Positions 34,849-46,879 of a DNA stretch of 64,000 nt are shown here, piece by piece. A program made the translations under genes and the position numbers. The stretch spans positions 5,828,001-5,892,000 of the forward strand of contig QCXZ01000137.1 of assembly GCA_025024175.1 (NCBI GenBank), in the 5' to 3' direction. The notes under the pieces were generated by a model that saw only the letters and a program-made list of their open reading frames with translations, was not told the DNA's origin and did not search any database. Position 1 is the first letter of the stretch, and each line of letters starts with the position of its first letter. The DNA is from Rhyzopertha dominica (taxonomy: Eukaryota > Arthropoda > Insecta > Coleoptera > Bostrichidae).

Positions 34849-36146
34849 CAATAGTTGGGTATTTGCCATGTATTTATATTTTATTAAATTGCATATTAAT
34901 AGGTAGCATCTAATCCACATAACATTTGTGACAGCCTATAAATTCGAAAAATGGATCGTAAGGTGTATTTTTAATATTAAAAATGTGCATATTTAAAGGG
35001 ACCGCCAAAACGCGAACATATTGGCCGTGACGTCAGGTGTCTTGTAAATGGCCGCTTGTTTACATCTGGGGTCAGCGCGTCACGCGTCAGCTTCAGCCCG
35101 TCAATTTATCAGTTTGTTGTTTGCATTCATTTTGTGACAAGCAAGTTAAAATACGCCAAGAAAAAGTGAAATACTTAAGAGTTACGACTTCTGAAGGGAT
35201 GTTCATTGTTATGGAATTTGTGTACAGCGACGAGCGGTTCAACGCGGCGGAGATGAGGAACGTAAAAGCAACAGCATAAGTGAACTTTTTATCAAATTAA
35301 CTTAGCATTGATAATTTGATCACAATGGGTTGTTGGAAACATACTATTTGTAATCATAAAAATGTAAGAATCAAAAATGTACCCTAAGCTTGACATTTAT
35401 TTTAGAGGTCAGAATAAATATAATTTGCCTTTTATTTTCGGGGCTCTTGCAGCTTGTTTCCGATCTGGCTAACAGTCGAATATATGGGGAACAACGTCGT
35501 TCTTCATTATAAGATTTCCCTCTGTCAACTTAAAATGCATATAATTTTTCATATCCTCTTCAAGCTATAACAAAATGGAAACTGAATGGTAAACACTTAT
35601 AACCCCAAAAAGAATAATAAAACTTACAGTAAGAATTAAGATGATCTTGACAACAGAAAAACAAACTTTGCAATTTTGGCATATCACGTCTAGGGGCCTT
35701 AAACAACTTTTTCATACGTTGATAATCTCGAGGAACGGTTACAAAAATTTTGTTAGCTGTACTGACTGAATTACTTTTATAACAATGTACAAAACAACAC
35801 TTGGTTTGTTTTCCATACATAATAGATGCTTGTAAAACTACACAAATCACTTTTTGGTGCAACCTCTTACACCGTCCTTTCAATAAACACAACACAAAAG
35901 CTTTTCCAATACAAAAACGATACTACACCATTAAACAGCGCGCTCCTCGGTAATGTTTACATGACACTTGACGTCATGAGTTGAATAACCTTGGATAGAA
36001 GCGTTTTGGCGGTGACTCCTAAGATTCGAATTTCAGACCTGAAATTCTCTACCTACAAATATTTTTTTGTTTTTTTTAACATAGCGTACGACATATATGC
36101 ACTTCAAGATTCACTTTACGTAATTTTCAAAAAAAGTGATAATTCG
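34849..36146 (+). mobile_element. THAP-carrying repeat, copy 1
   Basis: About 1.3 kb is repeated in inverted orientation at 54793-56070. Each copy has an inner pair of inverted repeats, ACCGCCAAAACGC (about 35002) and GCGTTTTGGCGGT (about 36000), each next to a TGACGTCA-like motif and GTGTCnTGTAAA. Outer ends carry GTTGGGTAT (CAATTGGGTAT in copy 2). A THAP zinc-finger frame runs on the minus strand inside. It behaves like a non-autonomous DNA transposon that has kept a fragment of a transposase DNA-binding domain. Confidence 0.7.
35560..35895 (-). pseudogene. THAP-type zinc finger fragment in repeat
   Basis: A 111-codon frame. Around residues 30-85 it shows the THAP pattern: CCFVHC, then KIFVTVPRD, FKAPRRDMPK and FFCCQDH (C2CH zinc ligands). 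THAP domains bind DNA and are common in P-element-like transposases and in domesticated proteins. No catalytic domain follows. In copy 2 (54793-56070) the same region has a frameshift and an in-frame stop before FFCCEGH, so neither copy looks selected for coding. It may be a captured exon or a leftover of the autonomous parent element. Confidence 0.65.
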
Positions 36147-37537
36147 ACCATAACGTCGACGCCTTCACTTTCTTCGACTTTGCAGAAAAATACGCTAGAA
36201 ACACTTTTTCACTCACACTATTGATATTTTTAAAGGACAATAATTTAATTTTCTCTTCCACGTCCGATGGCACTTTTTTTCTTATTCTATTAAGTCATCT
36301 CCGTACAGTTCGTATTAACAAAACAACAATTAAAAATTTGTTTACAGAGTAACCCATAGTAACTGCAATTTTTGTGCCAAAAATTGTTATTTTTTGCATT
36401 TCTTTCCTCTTAAACATGAAATCCTTATTAGATTCCTGCGGGACTGCGGAAGTAGGAGAGAAAAGAATAGAAATGTAGTTCGCATAACGCACTCTAATTT
36501 TTCTAAACAAAAGATAGGAGTAAAAAGACGTACCAAAGAGGAAGTGAAGCCAAACCATTCCAGCTTATTTAAAACAACAAAGTGATCAATTTAATCGAAA
36601 GGCTTCTGAAAATCTGTGAAGATATCGTCCATCTGACCAAGTCCATCTAAAGCCTCAGAAGCGAATTATGAGGAGCATGCTAAGCTCAAAAACCCTTACA
36701 AATTAGGGAGATGGGATGGTAATATTCAACCAGGGAAATATTACCCTTTTTTACTACAGGACAAACGTATGTTTTCTCCGACGATCGTAGAACATGGTTT
36801 ATAAAAGAAGTACTTGAAGACTTTTAACACTATTCCAATGTAGTTAATCATTATGTTTATATGTGTGGTTAATGTATTTGTTGAAAAATATAATTTCTGA
36901 TAAAACTTTGTACATATATTGCACAACAAACGTTAATTCCACTACGAGATACTATACCATATTTTTAGACTTACTTATTTTCTGTTTCAAACCCCTGGAA
37001 ACGTAAGAGTACAATAATTATCCAAGTATATAATAGGATAAGACTGTTACACAAAGCTCCGTTACAAAACAGAGTTCATAACATGTTCTTGAAACTTTCA
37101 AGCAGCTTTAAAACTAATTTTAACGTCGCTGTTCTCTTTCTGAAGGAACACTTGCAAGGGATTATGCTTCGCAGCATACTTTTGTAGCGTTTCAGTCAAA
37201 GCGATTGGAATACTAAGTTTGATGAACATTGGATGAACATTAGTAATCAGAAGAAAATTGTTATATATTAAATAAACATAAGTATTTGTTTAGGCTTAAA
37301 CTGCCACTAAATGCATATTACCTAAATAGGTCAAACTGATCAAATTCTTTTACGCATAATCAATTTATAATTGAATAATAAAATTACTTTATTCCACTAG
37401 TGAGATAAAGTAAAATAAATCTTAAATCAATCACATTTTATTTATTTATTATCAACATTAACATTTGAATTTATAAATATTTTGTTATTTCTGTTATCAA
37501 ATTTTACTTTTTGCCCTTAACATTAAGTTTTTAGTGT
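36147..37537. other. No recognised feature
   Basis: AT-rich, with short open frames only; no repeats or RNA genes recognised. Confidence 0.4.
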
Positions 37538-37539
37538 TA

Positions 37540-38848
37540 CGAGGCATGTTTTTTAAGTAAGTACCGTTTTGCGATTCCGCCGCCACAGCGCTACGGTCGG
37601 CGTTCCGCCCATGCGCGCTGGTTACCTACATCTCTTGTCTACGCACTGACGCCATTACAGTTTGATTCTTCATTGTATACGTTGTTTACTGAGTGTTTAA
37701 GATGCCTCCGACAATCGTGAGTCCCGCCGATTGTGAAGTACGGGCTGTTATACGATTTCTTAGTGCTAAAGGCGTAAAACCGATCGATATTCATCGTGAG
37801 ATCTGTGAAGTTTACGGACAAAACATTATGAGTGATGGAATGGTAAGGAAATGGGTGAGAGCATTTAATGATGGCCGCACAAATGTGCATGATGAAGAAC
37901 GGAGTGGGCATCCTTCGGTCGTTAATGAAGATTTGGTGCAGAAAGTGAACGAAAAGGTGAGAGAAAACAGACGCTTTACAATTTCATCATTGTGCGACTG
38001 CTTTCCTCAATATTCTCGTAGTGTTTTGTATCGCATTGTGACCGAGAACTTGATGAATTACCGGAAATTGTGTTCACGTTGGGTTCCAAAAATGTTGACG
38101 GATTTGCACAAAACCCAACGTTTAGGCAGTACAATGAAGGTGAAGATTTTTTAGGCCAAATTGTTACTGGTGACGAAACATGGGTGGCCTACGTCACACC
38201 AGAATCGAAACAACAATCCGTGGAATGGCGACATTCATCATCACCCAAAAAAGTGAAGTTTAAGCAAACAATTTCTGCCCGGAAAATCATGTGCACAGTT
38301 TTTTGGGACAGAAAAGGAGTATTGCTAGTGGAGTTTCTGCCTCGTAATGAGACAATCAATGCAGCGTCTTATTGTAAGACACTGAACAATCTTCGTCGTG
38401 CAATCCAGAACAAAAGACGTGGCAAGTTGAGTAAGGGTATCGTTTTGCTGCATGAGAATGCCCGTGCACATGTGACTAATCGGACCAAAGATCTCATCAA
38501 ATCTTTTAAATGCGAAACTCTAGATCATCCTCCATACAGCCCTGATCTGGCGCCCAGCGACTACCATTTGTTCCTGCACTTGAAGAAACACCTGGGTGGT
38601 CAGCGCCTTCAAGACGATAACGAAGTCGAAACATTTGTGATACAGTGGTTAACAAGTCAGGCGGCAGAATTTTATGAGGAGGGTATTCAAAAACTGGTGC
38701 CACCTTATGACAAGTGCCTCAATATTCACGGAAATTATGTAGAAAAGTAGATTAAGGTACAGGCTTTCATGTAAGATAAAATTATTGCGATATCTTTGCA
38801 CGTCTTTTTTTAATTCCAAAACGGTACTTACTTAAAAAACATGCCTCG
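37540..38848 (+). mobile_element. Mariner transposon, full-length but defective
   Basis: Perfect or near-perfect 32-bp terminal inverted repeats beginning CGAGGCATGTTTTTTAAGTA, with TA at 37538-37539 and 38849-38850. Length 1,309 bp is typical of mariner. The encoded transposase is broken. The intact ends suggest recent mobilisation in trans. Confidence 0.93.
37702..38750 (+). pseudogene. Mariner transposase, frameshifted and catalytic Asp mutated
   Basis: From ATG 37702 the N-terminal HTH half is open (MPPTIVSPADCE, SDGMVRKWVRAF, HDEERSGHPS, SRSVLYRIV) to a TAG near 38152. The catalytic half is in another frame (from about 38130): VTGDETWV with the first Asp, then LLHENARAH where mariner has HDN, and YSPDLAPSDYHLF with the third Asp 34 residues on. 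The change of the second catalytic Asp to Glu, plus a net deletion and frameshift between the halves, should make it inactive even apart from the break. The C-terminus (CLNIHGNYVEK) is complete. Confidence 0.9.
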
Positions 38849-38851
38849 TAT

Positions 38852-39425
38852 TTAGGAGTGACTAGTACCGACAGAACCTTGTATTTTTCTTGCAATTTCC
38901 AGCCTATTAGAAATGGAGTCCTCGATATAGCTTTCTGCTATAGCGGAGCTTCTCCACCCACCACGTTGTTTAATTGTTGTGAGGTCAGCACCTTTATTAG
39001 CCAGTAAAGTTGTTGAGGTCCGCCTCAATACAATGGCCGCTATAAGTTTCTGCATTTGCCAGATTCAAAAATGAAACAACTTTTGAAGGAACTTTCGACA
39101 GAATGTCGATTCCGACAGGTTGTGTTGTGAAGTACACTTTTGATTAGTTTATCGTAAATAGAATCTCTCGTTGGATAATGTATTTTCTACATGTCTCCAC
39201 AACATTGATAGAAAATCCTTCTTCCATTATTGTGAATTTTCGTGAAATGCCCGTCTTGGTATCTGGTGTCAAATTATTTTTTGATGAAATCAGATAAATT
39301 TTCGGAGATTTTGGTTCTAAATGCCCGTGATTATGGATAAAACGTTGAATTGCAGATAAAATGCTATCTGAAACACTTATACACTTATACAATAAATAAC
39401 TGTTGTTATATTGCTGAAATATCAT
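38852..39425 (-). pseudogene. Crypton-like tyrosine recombinase remnant
   Basis: Minus strand. The C-terminal catalytic part is open at 38852-39055: LRRTSTTLLANKGADLTTI, then RGGWRSSAIAESYIEDS, matching the R-RRTS, GW and nucleophile Tyr blocks of Crypton-type recombinases. The GH before the catalytic Arg is lost. Upstream, 39061-39425 contains eroded pieces (KFTIMEEGFSINVV, FESGKC). It directly abuts the right end of the mariner at 38848. Related fragments lie at 46880-47740 and 57901-58150. Confidence 0.65.
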
Positions 39426-39593
39426 GAAATATTTTTAGTGCAAACAAGTGCATGCGTCGTAATTTAGGAAAACGGCTAGTCACGCATAGAGCCTTTTTGA
39501 CAGAAGTATAAATCCGATAAAATCTTATATTAAATACCAGCTTTGCGACTGATATTACCCCTCTTGTATATTTCGTAATATCCTACTTGCAAC

Positions 39594-40708
39594 CAGGGTT
39601 GGCATGATTAAAACAAAATGTTTAGAACACGCTTCTGTTTAAAACCTTGTTTTAAATAAATGTTTAAATCATTTGTTTTAAACAGTGTTTATTTTAATAA
39701 TGTTTTAAACAGTGTTTTTTAACTACTATTGTATATGATTAATTAATTATTACTATTAGGCTCGTTTACTCTCCACAAATAGATAAACAGTATTATTAGT
39801 AATTACATATCTACATGTCACCTTACATTTGCATAAAAATGAATTGAATTCAAAACCAGACCCAGTTTTTTATCGATACAACAGTTATAGAAATTAATAA
39901 TAAATTTTTAACATTTTTTCTGTAGCTATAAATTATAAACATTTTAAAACAACAAATAAAAATCTTAACCTTATTATAACACAAAAATTTGTATTTATGA
40001 TCCAATGCAACAAAACAATAAGTAAGACGTTCATTCAACACTTACTAGATAATTATATATTTAGCATAATAAAACAAATAGTTATCAGAACTTGGGAATA
40101 TAAAAAACAATAAACAAGAAATAAAATATTTTTACTAGTGCAAGCATATCTTTTTTGCACTTCTTGCATCGAGCTCGCATTGCACTATTTTGCACCTTAA
40201 TTTTGTCGAAGTAATTCCACCCTGCATTATTTCTCCTACTGGTCATTGTAACTGTTGAACTTTAAACTTTAAACATACAAGGTCGGTTCCTATTCTCTTT
40301 GTTAAAGTTGATATCAGCTAAAATCCATCCAGTAACCAGTGTGTGATTGGTCTGGATTTTAAGAACAGAGTTGATTTTCGCTTAAAATAGAAAAGAAAAA
40401 CCGGCTCATAATAATTAAAATTGTCGCGTAAACATCGTACACATCGAATACAAACGACAAATGACAACAGGCAATCGTAGTCACCTAGGGATTTCTAGAA
40501 AACTGCTACGCGTCATCTACTCGTATTTATTTTCACTAATACGCATAGTAATTTGCATGAGAGTGCATGTTTAAAACAGTGTTTAAAACGTTTTAAACAT
40601 GTTTTTAACTAAGTAAGAAAAAACATGTTTAAAACAATTTAAACATGATTAAATTAAAAAAAATGTTTGTTTTGTTTAATAAAAAAACATGTTTTTTTGC
40701 CAACCCTG
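39594..40708. mobile_element. Non-autonomous hAT element with perfect 8-bp TSD
   Basis: Ends CAGGGTTGGCA (39594) and TGCCAACCCTG (to 40708) are exact inverted repeats, flanked by the identical octamer CTTGCAAC at 39586-39593 and 40709-40716. An 8-bp duplication with CAGGG...CCCTG ends is the hAT signature. Both subterminal regions are packed with TGTTTAAAAC-like words. No transposase is encoded. A small palindromic MITE sits inside at 40281-40407. Confidence 0.92.
40281..40407. mobile_element. Small palindromic MITE, copy 2
   Basis: Nested in the hAT element; ends with AAAACCGGCT and shares the AGAGTTGATTTTCGCTTAAAA and GTAACCAG blocks with 29519-29660 in opposite orientation. Confidence 0.5.
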
Positions 40709-40716
40709 CTTGCAAC

Positions 40717-41398
40717 CATGTATCTTTCGTACGCCAGCCTTTAGTATTCCATCAGTCATGATCTAAAAAACCGGCACTTACCCTAGGCGACAACCATCGC
40801 GTCGACGAACCTATTTATAAAGATTTGATCATTCTTCTTTGTTTTCCGGCTACATTTGTAGCCCTAAATAGCCCATTCAACCCCGTTGCGGATATTGCCT
40901 TAAACGGTATCAACATCAATGCGTTTCCGCATGTGGGAGTAGTTATTCGCTTTCATTCGTTTTTTCGGGGTAAATACTTCCCTCACGGACAGTGCTATTC
41001 GTGGCATTTAAAACGTTTGAATGGTGTTTTTGATGTGATACNAGTACAGTGACCCATAATAATATTTAACTCGGTAATTGTAAATTAAAAGAATAAATGA
41101 ATGCGGTGTTATGATATGTAGAAACGCATAATTGGTGTGTAGAGCCACGATAAATAAAATACTCCAAGCGTTAGGAGTAGCTTAGTTCCTTCTTCACGAC
41201 TTAAAAGCTATCGAATCCTTAATTTGTACAAAAACAATCATAATATTTACTTATTGCAACGAATCTCAAACAAAATTTGTTAAGAAGTAAACATAGATCA
41301 CAATGAAATTATTTTAGACCAACATTGGGGGCAGAAACGCTCTTTTGATATATCACATTAATTTCGCGGCAAAGTTACGTACTTCATAATATTTTATA
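40717..41398. other. No recognised feature
   Basis: A 75-codon frame at 40825-41052 has no domain. Nothing else found. Confidence 0.4.
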
Positions 41399-41400
41399 TA

Positions 41401-43674
41401 CAGGGTGATTTTTTGAACTTCATACCTTAAATAACTTTAAATAGAGGAAAAATTTAAAATTTTGCAAAAACAGGTAAACTTTTGTTTGCAGGGGGACAAC
41501 TTTTGAGATAAGTTTTTAATGGATAGCGCTTACCCTCTTAGCGGGGTAGATACCCCTTCAAAAATTTTAAATGAANCTACCCATCTTACGATACATCATT
41601 TAAAAGCTTATTACACAAGGAGTCTTGCCNTGTAATTAGTTTTACTATTTTTTNGCCATTGACGGGGTAGTGGGTCAAAAAGTGCATTGTAGCAAGTGGC
41701 TTATAAAATGGAATATTTTGGACTTTTTTTAACAAAATTTATTGTCTTGCAGTTACAATAAAAATTGTCCTTACTTAAGCCTAAAAAAACTTGTTAACAA
41801 ATAATTGTTACACCTAAGCAAAATGCCAAAAATACTTAAAATTTTCTTTCGACATTACTTGATATTGCAACTCGACAGTTTATACTGAATTGGCTAAATA
41901 ATTATCTACTTTGTGTTTCCAATTTTTTGTTTCAACTTTTTGGCTACTTCTTTGGCACGACCATCTTTTTGTTCACATTCCTTTTTATAAATCGCGTGAA
42001 ATTTTAAAGTGAGAGTCCAAGTGATAATGGTTGATTCAACTGCCGAAAGGGTAGAAATAATTTTTATTTACGGTGCTGAGCATAGCTGTGCTCGTGCGTC
42101 AGCAAGGGTGTTTAACGAACGGCACCCCGATAAAAATGTTGACGCTAGGTACATTCTCGATCTCGTGCAGAAATTTCAAGACACTGGATCTGTAGTAAAC
42201 AAAAAAAGGGCAGGGAATAGAGTCGTTGATGAAATGGCCCTACTTGAAGTACTTGGTCATTTTGCAATGGATCCAACTAGCTCTTTGCGTAACATTTCTA
42301 CAGCCACTGGACTTTCTTATTCATCTGTAAGGAAAGTTACAAAACTGCACAAATTCCATCCCTATAAAATGAAAACTCTCCAGGAACTCGGCGAAGATGA
42401 CTTCGATAGAAGACTGCAATTTTGCGAAATTATGACAAAAAAGATTATAGTAAATCCAAATCTAATAAAAAATATCTGCTTCAGTGATGAATGCACATTT
42501 TTTTGAACGGCTCTGTAAATAAACATAACGTCAGGTACTGGAGTGACGAAAATCCTTATATTTTTCGAGAAGGTCATACACAAGTTCCTCAGAAGCTGAA
42601 CGTCTGGGCTGGAATACTTGGCAACGCAATTGTAGGTCCAATTTTCATTGATGGGACGCTAAATGGGAGAATGTATTTAGAATTACTTGATAGCGTTATT
42701 GATCCTTTAATCACAGAGCAATTAGAAAACCAACGTGACCCTGAAGGAAATCCAATGTTGGATGAATACGAATTGTCTTACCAACATGATGGAGCCCCAC
42801 CGCATTACGCCATTAATGTGCGAAATTTGTTAAATCATAGATTTCCTCTTCACTGGATTGGTAGGTATGGAACAATTGAATGGCCGCCACGATCACCCGA
42901 TTTGAGTGCTTTAGATTTCTTTCTATGGGGTCATTTAAAATCTGTGGTTTACAAAACACAACCTACTAGCCTGGACGATCTGCGAGAAAGAATTATTAAC
43001 GAGTGCAGGAGGATTCCACCTGAAACTTTCCGAAAAGTGCAGCAGGAGTTCGAGAACCGTCTGTATTATTGTATGGAAAGAGGTGGTGCACATTTTGAGA
43101 ATTTCTATGGTTTTGTTCACACTGTTTTTGGAGTTACAAATAAATAATTTTTCTTTTTCGTGGACATGGACTTTCTAAAAAATTACATGATAAATACTTT
43201 AATGTTAATAATAATGTTAAAAGAAAATTTTCAGTATTCTGGGAGTTTTTTTAAGTGTCATATTTTTTACAAGTTGTTTGTTTAAATTTTGGGTTCTCGT
43301 AAGGACAAATTTTATTTGCGCTCTAAAATAAAATACATTTTGTTGAAGAGTCCAAAATATTCAATTTAATAAGCAACCTGTTTCGTAGGCACTATTAATC
43401 TATTACCCCGTCAATAAGTTAAACGTGGTAAAACTAATTACATGGCCAGACTCTTTGTGAAATAAGCTTTCAAATGATGTATCACAAGATGGATAGTTCC
43501 ATTTAAAATTTTTAAAGGGGTGTCTACCCTGCTCAGAGAGTAAGCGCTATCCATTAAAAACTTATCTCAAAAGTTGTCCCCCTGCAAACTAAAGTTTACC
43601 TGTTTTTGCAAATTTTTTAATTTTTGCTATATTTAAAGTTATTTAAGGTGTGAAGTTTTCAAAAAATCACCCGG
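41401..43674 (+). mobile_element. DD41D mariner-like element with long terminal repeats
   Basis: Inverted repeats of about 345 bp (41401-41745 and 43330-43674) begin CAGGGTGATTTTTTGAA and CCGGGTGATTTTTTGAA. TA lies on both sides (41399-41400 and 43675-43676). Such long repeats are unusual for mariner/Tc1, where 30-250 bp is common. One transposase lies between them on the plus strand. Confidence 0.88.
42027..43147 (+). pseudogene. DD41D transposase with single-base frameshift
   Basis: From ATG 42027 (MVDSTAERVEIIFIYGAEHS), HTH regions (ARASARVFNERHPDKNVDA; LRNISTATGLSYSSVRKV) lead to the first catalytic Asp in FSDECTFF. A stop at 42504-42506 follows directly after a run of seven T. The next frame resumes at once with LNGSVNKHNVRYW and holds YQHDGAPPHY and RSPDLSALDFFLWG; 41 residues separate the second and third Asp. 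A one-base loss in the T run (or a sequencing error there) is the only break seen. All three catalytic acidic residues are present. The total would be about 373 residues. Confidence 0.88.
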
Positions 43675-43676
43675 TA

Positions 43677-45276
43677 TAATCCTGTAGCCATATCTGATTA
43701 AAAAAAATTACCGCGAGGTCCAGCGTTAACTGATCACGTTGTATAGAAATAATACTTTCATTTCTCTAAAAATGTGTTTTTTTTTCGTTATACTCGTTTA
43801 ATAGCCGGGTAAATGTTCTGGTCAAACCTACCCTCTTGTACTCACCTAATAAACACAAGTTATACGATGAGCATGTGTCAAAATTGCCCTTTCGGGAGAT
43901 ACCGCTCCGTCTAATGGATACAATTGTTGTCGGGCTGGTGGTCTGCGGTTCCTACGAGCTCTCAGGGTAGGCAACGTTCAAAGAAAATTGCTAAGAGCCT
44001 GGTGTTACAGTTCGAGCCTAAAATGAAACATAAAGGAGAGTTTTAATGGGGTGAGAAATGCTCTGGAAGTTGTAAGATTGTAAGAACATAATTGACAAGG
44101 ACATCTATTCACGCGGCCGAAGTTTGGAATTCGTTCCTTTCTTGTTGTTTATTGAGTAATGAAATTTAGAAAACAATATTTAAAACATACCCTCGTTTAG
44201 CACAGGACAAATTAAGGTTAGGTGTGTGCAATTTTAGTTTCTAACTGAGGTGTTGTTAATGCAGTCGGGTGAAATCAGCACATTAGAAATGAGTTTGTGG
44301 AAAAACATGTCAACTTCGAGTGTGGGTAATTTTTTTTATTTGTGTGCAAAACCCCTATTTAGGTCCTTCATTGAATCTTGATGCATATTACTAGGGATGT
44401 TCTCTTTCCGCTAAACCTAGTAAAGTAAAGCAATTTATTTACAAAAAAAAAACCTTTCCAAAAATGATGATTGTTCCTCTTGGACGTTTTCGCGAGCTTT
44501 TTGGAGAACGTAAGGCAAACAAACTGTAGTGTATCATTCTATTCTCCACAAAGTAAGCAGTGTTAATTACTTTCACACCGATCTTTAAAGCTGTTTAAAC
44601 GTTTTTATGCCGGTCATTTTTAATCATGTTTCGAATATTATCAGTGTTTTTTTTACTTTGGTATTACTTACACCACGTATAAAATTGTATACTAGGATTC
44701 AATAGGCAGCTGATAAAATTGTGACATTAACATAATTAACAAAATTCCGAATGAAAAAGAACCTAGTTGTGAAGATATACTTCTAATTGTAATGATTTGA
44801 GCTACCGGTTTAGTTAAACTAAAGAATGCACCTTAAACTTACTAAATTTGTAATTGTTTAATTGCAATGTCTGACTTTATTCAAGGTACCAAATTCATTT
44901 CATGTATTTTATTGATCCTGCCGTGTAAAAATCAGAATTAGATATTAAAATTTACCAACTTCTTTTTATGAATGGGAAATGCATCCATTTATTTTCCNCT
45001 AACAGTAAAATATTAATGGTGTCTTTGGTACCGTTGTGAAGAATGTGTATAACTATGCAACTATTTGACAGAAAGAGACTTTTAAAGGTGATTATTTATA
45101 ATGTAAAATTTAGTCTTTGAGTTTATTCGATTATTGCATTTTTATTGCGTTACTACCTTTTAAGTTAAAAATGAGCTCCCTAAAATCCCCCATCCTTCCC
45201 TTTTATTAGGGCATTGGCGCTTAAATATTTCCAATAATTCGTTATTTTTAGAAAATTAACCCACTTAATAATTGTA
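43677..45276. other. No recognised feature
   Basis: AT-rich, no open frame with a domain, no repeat pair. Ends at the (ATT)n tail of the LINE listed next. Confidence 0.4.
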
Positions 45277-46060
45277 TAATAATAATAATAATAATAATAA
45301 TGCGTCTTTATTCGCAAGCATTTACAATATTAATAATTTTAAGCATAAATATACAATTGCAGTGGTGCTAACACTTGCGAAACGGCGAAGTTCAGCGGCC
45401 ACTTAAACGAAAATGGCAGCTGTTCTTCCACTTAACCGAGAGCGAGAAAAAAAAACAAACAAAATAAAAGCCTTATTAGCTTATAAATATGGGTAAAACA
45501 AAAAAAAATAACAAAAAATTTATTTTTATTTAGAAGGCAAATTAAATCTGGCCGAATTTCGGAGAAAAAAAAATATTGTTAACTAACATTCACAAAAAAA
45601 AAACAGTAATATTATGTGCTGGATAACAAAAACTTCCTGTATTCACATTTAAAAGAATGTAAACTTTTAGATTTTAAATCTATAGGGACAGAATTATATA
45701 TATTGGACACACAATAAGAAAACGAACGACGAAAAAAGCTGTGCTTATGAATTGGAATCAAGAGAATATCTTTTCTGCGTATATTNATACTGTGTACATC
45801 TGTCCTAAATGTAATTTTTTCATGTNAATAAGCGGNAGATTTATATAAGATCACTNTATGAAATAAACACGCAGAATGCAGCTTTCTACGAGATTTCATA
45901 TCCAACCAGGGTATTAACTTGAGTTTGTGATTAACATGGTATAATCTCGTATCTTTGGATATCTGCAATAGCTTTCATAATAGAATGCTTAAACCCTTAA
46001 CAGGAAATTGATAATCTAGCAGAGTATACATTCTTGCATAATTGATTATTAAAGCTTTAC
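45277..46060 (-). mobile_element. LINE 3' end with (ATT)n tail
   Basis: Minus strand. Coding at 45612-45968 reads KDTRLYHVNHKLKLIPWLDM, KITFRTDVHS, IRRKDILLIPIHKHSFFRRS, then SVPIDLKSKSLHSFK, the C-terminal region of Jockey/CR1-type ORF2 proteins. Upstream, 45968-46060 continues with stops. The 3' UTR ends in AATAAAGACGC followed by an (ATT)n tail at 45277-45301, as expected for a LINE that ends in microsatellite repeats. Several N bases lie in the frame. 5'-truncated. Confidence 0.75.
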
Positions 46061-46879
46061 TTTTTAAATTCTCTTATTTTTATCTTTTTTTTCTGTAATA
46101 CCACAATAACTGACCATTTTTTGAAGATTTTTTTCTTAGGCTATTACGTAAATATTTTATAACTTTTATAGCTACGTAGCGTTTCTTATAATTCCTAACT
46201 AATATTTCCCGTAAAATCCAAATTACCATGAAAAGGGAGGTCTTTTTTTACGTCACCCCATATGGGTATATTTGAACTCTTAACTGACAATTGTTTTGAT
46301 TCCACTTTTCTTGTTGCGTGACAGACGCCAAATTTTATGAATTTTATGTAGAATCCAAAAGTGCAAAAATATATATGGTATTCTATTAAAAATACCGAAG
46401 TTGACGTCATCATCCGGTATAACCTGAAGATGCTTTCAGCTGTCATTACGTTCATTAAAAAAAGCTTACTCAAGCACTTAATACTGCAAAATTTCGAAAC
46501 AAAAAAATTTTTTGGAAACTCGTCGAGATATATCCTGTATAAGAGCCAACTGTTAATGTATAATCCTGCTTTAGTTAACTTACTCTTACAATCTATTTTC
46601 GTGTATTTGATAGAAATGGATAATATAGTTTAACACAAAATATTTAAGAAAAGTGGAACTTTTCTTGTTACCAACTCTTTTCTTGTTAGCAACATTTTTT
46701 TCATTCATTTCTTAGGATAAATGTTAAGTATACAATTGCTTAAATTATTAAACACTATACTAGGAGATGGACAAAGTTTATTCCTCCANTTAATGTGTCG
46801 ATATTAACGGTGCATAGATGATCGAAGATTGCTTCTCAGATGAATTAGTAAAAATTCTTTTTGAAATTTTTACTTAATT
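46061..46879. other. No recognised feature
   Basis: Short open frames at 46195-46473 (-) and 46361-46633 (+) overlap each other and show no domain. Confidence 0.4.

Noticed and set aside
35037..35279. 80-codon ORF inside the THAP repeat
   Set aside because: Not preserved as a coding frame in the second copy; probably chance.
43861..43960. Possible tRNA
   Set aside because: GC-richer with some tRNA-like words, but no cloverleaf with matching acceptor and anticodon stems could be drawn.
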